From assembly GCA_029204225.1 (NCBI GenBank), contig CM055106.1:40442368-40506367 (forward strand): a stretch of DNA of 64,000 nucleotides, given 5' to 3'. This DNA comes from Diphasiastrum complanatum (Eukaryota > Streptophyta > Lycopodiopsida > Lycopodiales > Lycopodiaceae). The translations under genes and the position numbers were made by a program. The notes beneath the pieces were generated by a model, which had not been told where the DNA came from, searched no databases, and worked only from the letters and a program-made list of their open reading frames with translations. Of this stretch, positions 44,019 to 55,550 are shown piece by piece (within the stretch, counting starts at the first letter, position 1; each line of letters begins with the position of its first letter).

Positions 44019-46554
44019 CAAGCTCCTAGTTGTGGCTTCTTGACAACTCTGAGTACTATGTGCTCTCCTCTCTATGACACTCTATGGCCTCTTGTAGGCC
44101 AGTATGCCATGTTGCAGTGTTGTAGCAATCTATAACTCAATGCAAGATCCATTCTCTTGCATGTTGAGATCCTAATTTGTCAAAAATCAACTTTGTTGCA
44201 CATTTTTGGGAGTTGTGATCTAACCAAAACTAAACTTCACCATAACTACTTCGGCTATCTAGTGAAATCTCCTAGATCTTGTCTATAACAAATGCTTGAT
44301 TAATTCGTGCAAATCATATTCATTACGACCAATCTTTTTTTGGTTGTCTCATAGCCTGTGTGTTATGGAATTCTCTACAATCTCATATTCTTTTAGCTAA
44401 ACCAAATAATTTGTTGCTACCAATTGTCTCAAATCTCACTATGCCACTTTCTAGGAGCTATATGTTCTCTAGTGACATGTCTTTAATACCAAGTTTAGAA
44501 TCTACAACTGTAGCATCACCCATGATCTAGTGGAAATGAGACAAAGAGATAGAAGGAGTACTTTAGACAAGCTCACTTTTTTGGTCTTAGGAGAGTACTT
44601 TAGGCAAACACGCTTTTCTCAAAAATTGAATGCACAATATGCAAGTAGACCTTTAGCCTAAGTCATTTGAGCTATTAAGACTACAAGAACTGTATCATGC
44701 AGAATTAGTATTTAAAAAACTGCATAGATCACTAGTCGCTTATCATGCATCTTTGATCTTATATCATATATTATTTATCATAAATAATTTTAAAAATCTT
44801 CATCATCATTTTTTGTGTATTTAAACTCATTTTTTTTGAGGAGAAAGACATTATCTTTAACTTATTCAATATTCAAAAGTAAATTGCCATTTCTCATTGG
44901 CTTTAAACATGTGATCACTACAACAATCACATTCCCAAATGATGATTACCTACAACAAGGAACATAGATCCTATATGGAGGTGTATAGATAATGGTATGT
45001 CTTTATAAATCTCATGATTTATTGTTGATAGAATTGTGCATTTTGAGCCATTCATAACCCTACAAATGTTTTTTGGTATATATGATTTGGTTCTCTTTGT
45101 TTTCCATTAAGAGTAAGATATACAAAATAAAATGGCATGCCTCATGGATATCATATGGAGGGATGTGATTCTAAAGGTATGTGACTTCTTGAGAGTTATA
45201 TGTGATTCATTGTGTACAAAAATTTGATTCAATACATACAAAAGCTTTTGAATAAAAAACTCAAATATTTTTAAGTTATAACATGATATGTGTAACTCAA
45301 TTTGACCCATGTAGTGTTATGAAAAGAAGATAATCTTTTTCTCTTCTTTTTCATTGATGACTTTGCTCTCACTGATAGGCATGCTATTTTAAGTCAAATG
45401 CAACATTTCTACATTCAAAATGATGTACTCATTTGTTTCATTTTTCATATTAATTCTCAAGGTGTCATTTCATGGAAAGGATGACTTTACAAAATTGAAA
45501 AGTAAAAAAGGACTTTCAATATTTGATTGTATATATTGAAACAATCTTTGGATAAATTGTACATGTATTAAGTAAGATACTTGACATTTTGTTTTTTGTA
45601 TTTTATATTTATGCTTTTGATTTTTCTATCATTTAAATTTTCTACCATTTAAGAGGCTAATCTGTGATCCTCATTATGACTCTTATCAAACAAATCCTTG
45701 ATGGTTGACTAAGTTGGAGCCTTTTCTCTCTCCTAAAAAAGGAGCATATTCTTTCTGTAACTAAATTTAGTAATGAATTTTAGCAAGTTTTCCTTGATTC
45801 TTACTCAAATGATTGAAGTAAACTATTCACTAGAGGAGACCAGAAGTTATAACCAAGTAACATAAACAAAAATATTTGTCAAACAAGGCCTTGGGTCAAC
45901 TATCAAAGGAAATAAGTTGAGGGCCAACAACATGCCCATTGCCAAGGTTTGCAATGCGGCAATCACTTTGTGATGTCATCTCCAATAGTGTTTCTTTCAC
46001 TTGCTCAGCTTGCATCAACTCCTTGTCCCTAATCTGCACACAAAACTAATTCTCATCCTATCTCATGTCATGATATACATTAAAAACAATTTACAAGAGA
46101 GAGGTTAATATATATCATAAACAAAACATATCATGCTAGCTACGTTAATATTTGCTAAGCTAAGCTACCGACTCTTTCATTTTATGGTCGATAAAAACTT
46201 CCCTTACCAATAATCAAATTACAATGAATGCTTGCATATTCTCAAAATCACTATCAGCACAATGGCTACAAAAAGAGATCAATGTATTCCTCAATGGGAC
46301 TAAGGTATGAGATATTTTTTGAATCTACATTTATAGCACCCCATGGGGTGGGAGGCCTTGATCATAGAGCTCTTTTTTCCAAGAGGAATCTTCTCAAGGC
46401 TTCAAGTCTTGATCCCCCATGTAATACCATGGTGAGCTTTTTATTTCTATGGGCTACCACATAACATGTGGATCTTCTATCATTATAGTTAGGGGGGGAA
46501 ATTTCAAGGCCATTGAACATTTTCCTTCATAGATATTGTGAGTATAAGCCAAAT

Positions 46555-46640
46555 CAAAAGCCTATGAGTCTTCTATAGAGTGTGATGTCATCAAAAGATC
46601 TTTCGTCCTCTCTTATAGTATCTCTTACATTTTGCTGATC
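46555..46640 (-). pseudogene. Small copia RT fragment
   Basis: On the minus strand, the sequence matches the RT end of the A-C type (ERGRKIF-like, then SFDDITLYRRLIG). Only about 28 codons remain. It sits upstream of LTR pieces of the TGTTAA family. Confidence 0.5.
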
Positions 46641-47011
46641 GACTTTCATATTGGTTTTGGTCAAGGTTGACCAAGCACGTGAAACCGATATCAAAATTGA
46701 CCAAAATGTTTTGACTGCTCATAACTTTGATTGACAATTTTTTTTTAATCATAGCTCAAAACTAGGCCATCTAGGGTGTTTTTGGAAAGTTGTTGTCCAG
46801 GGAGCTTATTAGTACATTGTTGAATATGACAAAAGCATGTATTGATTTCTAATGAACCATTATAGACTTCTTTTAGTGTCTATTTGATGCCATCTAAAGC
46901 ATATATGTGATTTTTTAGAATTTTAGTTGGAAAAAGTGCATTCTCTTACTAGATTTTTCTACAATTATTACTACTCACCTATGTGGCTAGGATTAGTGCT
47001 AATATGATACT
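46641..47011. other. Unassigned spacer between copia fragments
   Basis: No coding frame. It contains repeated TTGACCAA/TTTTGGTCAA-like strings near 46660-46710 that could pair, suggesting a decayed insertion, but I cannot define ends. Confidence 0.3.
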
Positions 47012-47215
47012 TGTTAAAATTCACAAGCTAGTTTGGAACCCATTCTTAATCGCATTGTTAAAAATGCAACAAATACACTCTAATAAACCTTTGAAATGAT
47101 GGAGGAAGCACCTTGAATGGATCCAAGTGAGATCCTATAGCTGAACACCAACCAATTTAGTGTTTCCTAGCTTCACCTCGGCTTGAACTTCACTATGCAT
47201 AGCTCATAGTCCAAG
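47012..47215. repeat. TGTTAA-family LTR pieces joined head-to-head
   Basis: 47012-47055 matches the first 45 bases of the LTR at 51489 in plus orientation (TGTTAAAATTCACAAGCTAG). From 47056 the sequence matches the end of that LTR in inverted orientation (TGTTAAAAATGCAACAAATA, GATGGAGGAAGCACCTTGAA, GATCCTATAGCTGAACACCA). The junction is abrupt. Confidence 0.7.
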
Positions 47216-48244
47216 ATAAGTGTGATACCCGAAATTGGAGCGCCTTTTGTAATATTGAGTGTGAATTTTTGTACAAGATGCACAAGAAAAACCATCATCA
47301 AAGGGACCTGACGAAGTTGAGGGTGAGGATATGTGATGGCCTATTTTAGTCACATGATAGTTTTTTGGTTTTTATTCTTGTAAAATTTGAGTTTTAGACA
47401 GCTGACTTTCTATAGTTTTGTAGTATTTCAGCATTTTAGAGTTTAAGTATAGAATCGATCCAGATTGAATTTTCACTATTGACCCATGGTCAAAAAATAA
47501 AAAAGAATTCAAAAGCTAAACAATTATGACAGTTAAATTCACGAGAATATAAAGAGCCCATGTAGTTTACGATTTTTGATAAGAATAGTTTGATAGGCAA
47601 ATACTTGTGTGCCCATATTTTGGAGTGAACTGTTCATGATTACTCTATGAATGAATGTATGTATTTGTTGTTGACTATTTTTCTAGAGATTGCATTGTTT
47701 CTAAACTTTGTACCATTCCAATTAATGATGAATATTATATAAAGTCAGATTGATAATACTTGAGACTGTTCGGGTCCAAATCAGGCTGAAGCATACAGAT
47801 GATTTAATTACACTAGTATCAAGATGAATTCTGTCAGATTGTGAGAGGTAGAATGAGACATAATGTCTGATTTTTTGAGTCATTCGCAAGTATTGCTTAG
47901 CTATTGAGTCATAGTTACAGATTCCATATTGAGAAACCTCTAATTAATCATACCGTATGTGTAGTTGATTTTATAATCACTCAATCCAGCATTGATCATA
48001 CATAGTTGATGTATGAGAGAGAATCAGTACTAGAGAATTATCAGAAAGGGTAAAATCATTATTTGAAATGTAAAGGCTGTACTGACCACCTTTATCAAAT
48101 ATATTTTGATAACCAGTTTATCTATCTTTTATGAAGGATGGTAACTTTCATGATTTTAATATCTCTAAATCTCTCTATTTGATGAACGACATCTAATATA
48201 CCACATTAAATATCTAAAGTCTAATTTAGTGAGTTACAACAATC
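47216..48244. other. No recognisable gene
   Basis: AT-rich DNA with stops in all frames and no conserved block. Confidence 0.4.
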
Positions 48245-48690
48245 CATTTTCAACCACCATCTTGCAATCCATCTACATCCGCCATCCTACAATCCATCTG
48301 CATCCGCCAGTATCCATCTCCTATTTGCATCCGATGAGTTATTAGGTCTAGAGCCGCCAAGTGCATCCATCCCATATGCATCTGCCAAGTCCCCTTTGTT
48401 TGCATCCGACATTCCATTGGTGACAACATCCGATCACCAATTGCATCCACCAACATTTGCATCCGACAAAAAATTGCGTTCGACATATTGCATCCGCTCC
48501 AATTCATTTTTTCTTTTCGATTCTATTCATTTTTTGATTTTGTTCATTTTTTTTTATACAGCCCATTTTTTTTGATACAATTCACTTTTTTTGATCCAGT
48601 TTACATTTTCGATCCATTTGCATCCACATTTCATCTGATGACCATTTGCATCTGCCACTATAGCCGCCATATTCCATCCGACACCACTAT
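48245..48690 (+). repeat. Minisatellite of dispersed TTGCATCCGMC words plus a GAT-TTCATTTTTT array
   Basis: The word GCATCCG or close variants (GCATCTG, ACATCCG, GCATCCA) occurs about 14 times between 48270 and 48690, at irregular 15-40 base spacing. Between 48505 and 48620 a second array is inserted, in which GAT.C....TTCA.TTTTTT repeats about five times with period 18-35. CATCCG words resume after it. The 85-codon minus frame here is only a translation of the repeat (Met/Gln/Asp-rich). Confidence 0.8.
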
Positions 48691-48725
48691 AGAGAGACAT
48701 GAAAAAAAAATTCAAATTTCAAAAA

Positions 48726-50423
48726 ATGGACAAATCAGATCCAGATCATAATGCAGAGGTACCAGATATGTCTCAGACATTGAAACTTGTTCCATGTGAA
48801 GATAATATCATGCTCCAATGATACACACAAGCTAAGATGCTCTTCCAGCTGCTCGAGTTTAAAGTTCCTAAATGGAAGGGACACCAGGGCCTCTACCTGA
48901 TGTACCAAATTTATGAACAGTTTGATGAAAAACAACTGACGTTTTGTATAGAGCTACAAAATTCTCACATATATGTCTACTTGGCTGGTAGCAATCTTAC
49001 AACCTTTGGCTTCCCAAAGTGGCCATAAAGACAAATTGGTGAAGCTGACCAACGTGATGCAATGATCCTATGCCAAGTTCCTTGACACCTCAATCAACAA
49101 GTGGAAAAACAAGGATGACATCCTACTCGAAGCCATCAAATACAAGAAACTAGGAGCTGTCTGTGCCCACCTCACCAGCAAGTAACCTACACATGCAAGG
49201 CACATCTGCTGAGAATTTTTCTCCAGATTTTTGCCATGCTCAGAGAATCCTATGAGGGCCACCAAAACATGTATAATTGGGTCAGGTTCATCTCCAGATA
49301 GTTGATCAATGCCTTACAAAAGAGAGCCCCAGTCATCCTTGGGCTGTTTATTTTTTCAGTCATCCATTGACTTGAGGCTTCCTTTCTCTCCAAGAGATGT
49401 TGCAGTTAGCCGAGGCTATAAACCATCCACAGCTTCAGCTACACCTTCCCAACAAGCTGCTGTAATTAGATGTTCCATCTAGTAGTGAGGACAATGAAGA
49501 TGAAGAGGAAGGCAGCCTCCAGACGAGACACACGAGATGATGAAGAACCTCACCTGCTGCCTCCTCACCTCAATTTTAGATCATGAACACTTAGTTGTCC
49601 ATTCACCTACTCGAAGGTCTAGAATCCACTCGCCATCTGGTTCACTTCCAGTTGTGTAATCACCTACTAGATGCTCCAGATCCCAGTCCCCATCGGGATC
49701 GTTTCAAGCTATTACATCACCCCCCCTTGTGTCTAGTAGACTGTAGATTCTGTGGTGGCCATCCAACCACATGCAACAATTTCAGGGGAGGGCGAAAGGG
49801 AGTTGCCTACAACTACACGATCAAAAGACACAATTGCAGCTGATCCCACTCATGACGAAAAAGCAGAAGAGACAAGTGCAGCTAATGAACAAAGGAAGAA
49901 GATCAAGTAGCACAAACAATCATCGAAGTCCAAAAAGGCCCAAGGTTCGAAGAGAAAATTGAAGACCCCTCTTCTAAAGAAAGACAACTTCATCGATGTA
50001 GATCCTCTTGAATACTTCAATAAAGATGATCTTGTAGAAGAGGAGGTGGAGACAGTTCCAAAGGCAGTTGCACCAGTTACATCACTACCCTCCACTTCCA
50101 CCACCACCACCACCACCACCATTGTTGATACCACACTTGTCACTGTCTCTCTTACCCCTATTGCTACCATTCCTACCGTCTCCATTACTATTGTTGTAAA
50201 TACTCAACTAATTGTTCCACTATCGACTCATTCCACAGTCTCTCAGTTTTCTTTTTCTACTTACCATCATCTTCGTACTAAGTTCCCCACCCTTCCAGCC
50301 TATGACAGCTTGCCCAAGAAAGCCAAGGAGTCTTTGAAGTGGCATCTTGAGACTTCATACCATCTTAAATGGTTGGTGGACCAGCTAGCACAACAAACAA
50401 ACAAACTTAGAATGGCAAAGTAA
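48726..50423 (+). pseudogene. Remnant of an unrecognised protein gene, several frames
   Basis: The first part starts MDKSDPDHNAEVPDMSQTLK and, after one stop, continues with FQLLEFKVPKWKGHQGLYLM and YQIYEQFDEKQLTFCIELQ to 49028. A middle part (49050-49560) is broken, and 49771-49962 is Lys/Arg/Gln-rich. The last part (49959-50423) is open for 154 codons: an acidic start, a Thr/Val/Ile-rich low-complexity stretch with a (ACC)n tract at 50095, then LPAYDSLPKKAKESLKWHLE and LVDQLAQQTNKLRMAK. Codons continue past the stop (LQLRDAELLTIMKEL). I recognise no family. It lies between copia LTR pieces on both sides, so it may be extra retrotransposon coding sequence or a captured host gene. Confidence 0.4.
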
Positions 50424-50837
50424 GACCTACAGTTAAGAGACGCAGAGTTGCTGACAATTATGAAAGAATTACCAAATGAAAGGGCCAAGAGACTAGGAGA
50501 GCAAAACCAGTTTTCAAATCAACTCTAGTCTCTCCAATCAGGAATAATGTACATTTTGTAAGAACAAAGAAAGAACTAAATGATTTGTAGAACCGTAGAT
50601 GAACGAGTCCTGAAATGATCCTATAACCAAGATGAGCTACCATTGCCAATAAAGGACCAAAATCAAGTTGTAGGTGTTCCATACTGACAAGCGAGACACA
50701 CTACCATTGTATTGCAGAGAGATCCGAGTAGATGCCATCTGTGACTGTGCCCATTGTGGAATGGGTTTTGTCCACAAGAGTCAAATAACATTGGTTTAGT
50801 TAGACAACATATTTTCTAACACTCGGGTTAGAGGACA

Positions 50838-51475
50838 AGGTTTGTGATCTACAAAGGAGCATCTATGGTTTGAAGCAAGCCTCTAGGTCTTGGAATTCAA
50901 GACTACATGACTATCTTATTTCACTTGGTTTCTCTCAAAGTGAATATGATCCTACCTTATATCTTAAGTTTGATGATCATGGTGTTGTACTCTTGTTAAT
51001 CTATGTTGATGATATCATCCTTAGTGGTGATAGTATTGTTGGAATCAAAGAAGTCAAGGTAGATCTTTCACTAGAGTTCAAGATGGTAGATCTAGGTGAT
51101 CTCCATTATATTTTGGGCATAGAAGTCATTAGAGGGTCTAATTTTATCTTCATTTGTCAAGGAAGTGCTTTGGATCAAGAGATTATTGGTGGAGCTAAAG
51201 ATTGTGGATCCAAAGGATGTACCAATCATCCATAATGATAACATTTCAGCTCAACATCTTGCATCAAATCCAATCTTCCATGCAAGATCCAACACATTGA
51301 GATTTGTTATCACTTTGTGAGGAAAAAGGTTCAAGCAAAGGAGTTCTCTTTGGAACATGTCCCAAGTAGTGAAGGTGTGGCTGATTTGCTCACTAAAGCT
51401 CTTCAAAGAGTAGCATTTGTAAAGTTAAGAACCTCTCTTGGAGTGATTAGTAGATCTATGTTAGATCCAAACTAG
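50838..51475 (+). pseudogene. Copia RT and RNase H fragment with internal deletion
   Basis: It reads VCDLQRSIYGLKQASRSWNS, LISLGFSQSEYDPTLYLKF, LIYVDDIILSG (YVDD intact) and FKMVDLGDLHYILGIEVIRG, ending FIFICQ. It then jumps directly to an E-V-L-W-I-K-R-like segment in another frame (51166 on), followed by DNISAQHLASNPIFHARS, FVRKKVQAKEFSLEHVPSSE and GVADLLTKALQRVAFVKLRT. The first half of RNase H (the SDSD and SS.ESEY blocks) is deleted. A polypurine tract GAGGAGGAG-like (51476-51488) and the 3' LTR follow directly. Confidence 0.85.
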
Positions 51476-51488
51476 TTGTGAGGAGGAG

Positions 51489-52187
51489 TGTTAAGATTCA
51501 CAAGCTAGATTGGACCATTTTTGGTCACATGCATTGTAAATGGCAAGATGGCCATGTCAATAGATGCCACACTTGCCAAATAGCATAGGATGATTTTACA
51601 AAGTCTTATTCTACATCCTACATTGTAAAGGCACCTTTGAAATAAGTCCAAAAAGTGCTTAGATAGGGTAGAGATAAAATAGGAGCCAAAAATAGTGTGC
51701 TTTTCATTGTTTTTGGATCTCGAGATCACGAACCCTAATTAGGGTGGATCCAATAATCAATTAGGTTGGATGTTAGGGTTAGGTTATGAAAAGTACAAAG
51801 GAGCCCTAAAATGCTCATATCCGAGCTACTAATGTATAAATATATGATGGTTTTTCCATCAATATATGAGTAAAAAAAATGGTTTTCAATCTACCAATGT
51901 TGTTGGTTATCTAGATGTTTGATGTTTGCTATTTGTGTTGAGTAATTTGGATTTGTGAGGTTGATTTGGAAGTTCAGGTACTGTACTCTGCCTGTGATAT
52001 TCCATACTTTCACATGTGTGAAGGGAATTTCATGACTTTGAGCCTTCAAGTGGAGTTCAAGCCAAGGTGAAGATAGAAAACACTAATTGGTTGGTGTTTT
52101 AGCTATAGGATCTCAATTGGATCTATTCAAGATGCTTCTTCCATCATTTCAAAAGTTTGTTAGAGTTTATTTGCTACTTTTTCAACA
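51489..52187 (+). repeat. 3' LTR, TGTTAA family (699 bp)
   Basis: Starts TGTTAAGATTCACAAGCTAG after TTGTGAGGAGGAG and ends TTTTTCAACA. TATAAATATATG near 51834 is a TATA box candidate. GGTACTGTACTC at 51978 and TTTCACATGTGTGAA at 52008-52022 form the shared palindromic module. It matches partial copies at 10220, 26030, 29816 (inverted) and 47012-47215. No target-site duplication can be tested because the 5' LTR is absent. Confidence 0.85.
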
Positions 52188-54222
52188 ATAGCCCTCTTGC
52201 TAACTTTCTCTCTCTATAGTGTGCATTATAGTGTCCAATTTGGTGTTGTGTAGGAAAAGTTATGATTGTCAGAAGTTTGACAATTTTTAGCTCAAAAGTT
52301 GACACTTGTTCTAATTGCATGTCAAAAACTAAGTAGTAGGTTGCATGTCCTCTATCAAAAAATGATTTTTAAGTCACTTTGTATGTTTGAAAAAATAACA
52401 CAATGAGTTATAGCAGTCTGGTTCAAAATTGAATTTTAAGTTTACTTAGGCAATTCATGTAAATCATTGCATGTGAATTTGATGATGAGGGTATTCCTAC
52501 TTAGGGAGAATTTTTTTCACCCTCAGTGAACATTTTTTGGCAAAGGTGAATGTTTTTTCATAGAGACAAATATTTAGCTGAGGGCAAATGGTTTTTTCTA
52601 TAAGCGAGCTATTCCTCACAAACACTCACCCATGGGCCGTACCTATGAAAGCCCAAACGCTCATCCATTTGCATTCACTCATGATCTCATGCTCACATAC
52701 CAAGACTCTACAAGATGCTTAGAAATCATGTCGATTTACACTGATGACAATAACCTTGAATGTAATTTCTTAAGAATCGAATATTTTTTTCCTAGATTTG
52801 TCAGCTATTTATGAGACAAAATTGGCCTGAGATGTGAATGGCCTTACGAAGATGTAATCGATCATTTTTTGAGGTCACAATCAATTTCACTCGAAGTTGA
52901 AGATTTTAGATCTGTCAACTATTGTTAGTAATATCAATAATGACCCAAGATACTACAAGTTTAGAAGGAATGGTTTCAATGCCAATCTATCTCTAAATTT
53001 GTTAGCAGTTGAGTGTAGCACTCTATGAGATGAATAATTGAAATACTCTATAGGACTAATAGATACAAATTCTATTAAACCAAGTCAAGACTTTGTCCTC
53101 GATGAATTTTCATTTTCAACTATAATCATATTTGAGGGAGAGTAAAGAGAAGAAGTCTTAGGTAGTGATGAATCAATGTCGCACAAAGAAGAGACATGAT
53201 AGGTCATCACCACCAGCCTCTCAACTTGTTGATACTACTCCACCACCGAAGAAGTAGAGGATGAAGATGACCACCAGCAAACCAACTCTTGAATCAGAGA
53301 TGGAGTCTGATAGCCCACCACCATCTAAGACCAAGAAGCTGACTCCAAGAAAACAGAAGAAGAAGATGGCGAGGTATGAATAATTATTTTAGTCTACACA
53401 AAATTATTAAAGAAAAAAAAAAAGTGTAATTTTATTTTTCGTAGAATGGCTTTGTGGTGGTGGTGTGATTTGCAATCAAAATCCACTACATGGAAAGAAA
53501 TCATGGAAATTTTTAGAAAATCATTTGTGGTTGTGAATGATTCAGATAACTATTAGAAATTCATTTATTACAGTTTAAATGGGAATGAATAGCTTGGACT
53601 CTTATTTCTAGGAGTTTATAGATTTATGGAACAAAGTCCATCATCTGATTCGAAATTGGCTCTTTGGTAGTCCATCCTAGGTTTTTCAATGAATTTTCAG
53701 AATAAATGCAAGTGAAATGTGCCTCAGTATTTCAATGATGTTATATAAATTGAGAAAGCCTATAATTTCACAATGGTGGCATCCAAGAAGCAAGTTCTGG
53801 CTAATCCATCGACATCTAGACCAAAGAAAGCAAAGAAACGAGTTCGAGAAAAAACTCATAAATTTTTTTGATGAGTTGAATTAAATTACATCCAAATTCA
53901 AGAAGAAGAAAAATATATGTCTTGGATGAAGGCCAAGAAAGCAATTTTTGTTTTATTTGTGGTAACTCTAGACACATAAACATTTCTATGTCTACATTCT
54001 ATATGCACGTTGTATGTTACCAACTAGACTTGAAGAACCCATGTAGCTCGAGTTTCTTCTAGGCCAAATTTGGCATTTACAGTATGGAACATCATATACA
54101 CGTAGGAAAAATCTTTGCCAAAAGCCTAAAGTCAAGATAGATGATTTTTCATTTTTCAACATCTTTATGTCTATGTTACTGTGTAGCATGATCTATGTTC
54201 TTGCTAGAAGCAAATTCTAAGT
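52188..54222. other. No recognisable gene; one Lys-rich patch
   Basis: Mostly AT-rich with stops. 53170-53385 translates in one frame to a Lys/Pro/Ser-rich string (SSPPASQLVDTTPPPKK, then TKKLTPRKQKKKMA), and 53774-53865 to another Lys-rich string. They could be tails of a decayed gag or nuclear protein but lack a domain. The D 5' LTR should lie at the right end, but no copy defines it. Confidence 0.35.
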
Positions 54223-54235
54223 TGGTATTAGAGCC
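54223..54235 (+). other. Primer binding site of copia D
   Basis: TGGTATTAGAGCC differs from the copia tRNA-Met PBS at one position (C to T). It precedes D gag by about 1.3 kb, an unusually long leader. The LTR end next to it (CTAAGT) has lost the terminal CA. Confidence 0.7.
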
Positions 54236-55550
54236 GTACATCAAGTGTACACAACAGTACAATATCGCCATTGAAGAGAGCTTCGGGAGAAGAGCAGTTT
54301 TTCGAGAGTTTGGGGTTTATAATGGGTTGAAGATGAAAAGTGAAGCACTGGTGCATGGTTTCTAGTTTATAGAGGCTTGCCAAGCTCAGTAGATGACTTA
54401 TTAGCCTGTGCATAGCATCAGACAGGAAAAAATTTGGTGGAAAATTGACAATTTTGAAGCCAGTTGAAAATTGAAACTGGTTTGGGGTTACGGTTTTCTA
54501 CACATAACTGGTGATTTCGTCACTGTTTGTGTTCCATTTTGGATGCTGTAAAGACAGAAGCTAATCATATTGTCAATCAACCATAGAGAGATTCTGAGTT
54601 TTATGTCAGAGATTTGTCTGCAAACTGATAACCTGGCAGATTTGCGATATAAGGTGAAAGAAAGCCACTTTTTCAAGTTGAGCTAAAATCATCATTTCTC
54701 CACGGAATTCCACATTTGAATACTTTGTAGATTTGGAATCAGTAGGGCGACTCTGCTCCAGGCCTCAGATCATGCTCAAATCGACCAGAAAATGAGTTTG
54801 ATCAGGCAAAAATTGGCCAGGGTAGGCGTGGCCATAGACAGGGAGGAGGAGAGAGGTCGCGCGCAGCCAATTCGAGTGGACCCATAGAGGCCGGAGGTGT
54901 CCAACTGCTAGAGGGCGGTCCATTATTGCACGAAAGGAGTATTCTTCATCGGATTCTAGGAGAGCTTTATCAACGGTGCAGATTAAGAGGCTGAGGATCA
55001 ACGTGGACCATGGGATAAGAAGCCACTGTTGGATGCTCTTGAAATGGACCCATGAAGGCTTGAAAGGCCATATTGAAAATTCTTCGTTAAAAATTTTCAT
55101 ATGAGATACCATTGAAGGGGCCCAATAGGTGAATTTTTTTTTGAAGGGCAAGAGGCTTCAAAGTGAAAAAACAATTCAACAGTTCTAAAATTCCCTATTT
55201 TTAGCTCCTTTATTTGTTTTGACCCAAACGAAAGGCTATAACCTCCAAACAAAGGGCACCCGGACTATACCTGCAAGTACGGTACCGCTTAACAGAGTGA
55301 TTGCAGCGGAGAAAGTGTTCGGAGCATGCCAAAAGTGATTTCACCATTTCATTGGGCACGTAGTTGGGAGTTGGTGACAAAGTGCATTTTGGGAGGTGAT
55401 GCCAATTTGGCTTTCAATTTGGCAGAAAAGCGGCGGGCGGCCTGGTAAGGGAAAAAGTGCAGGTCATTATTTTCAACTTTTGACATCATAGTTGGCCTCG
55501 GCATGCAATTTATAGCCTACGGTTATAGTTTCAAGTAGTTTTGCAATGAC

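Larger units (their letters stand above)
40331..46554. other. Long AT-rich stretch, no recognisable gene
   Basis: About 6.2 kb with only short frames, none with a domain I know. Visible landmarks are the palindrome TTTCACACATGTGAA at 41071, the duplication at 43478, the AC microsatellite at 44000 and poly-T runs. It probably consists of decayed transposon DNA. Confidence 0.45.

Noticed and set aside
44927-44941. CACTACAACAATCAC as a possible CACTA terminal repeat
   Set aside because: No matching inverted copy seen at a plausible distance and no subterminal repeats.
53170-53865. Lys/Pro-rich strings as a small nuclear-protein gene
   Set aside because: Too short, interrupted by stops, and without a domain; noted only as a patch.
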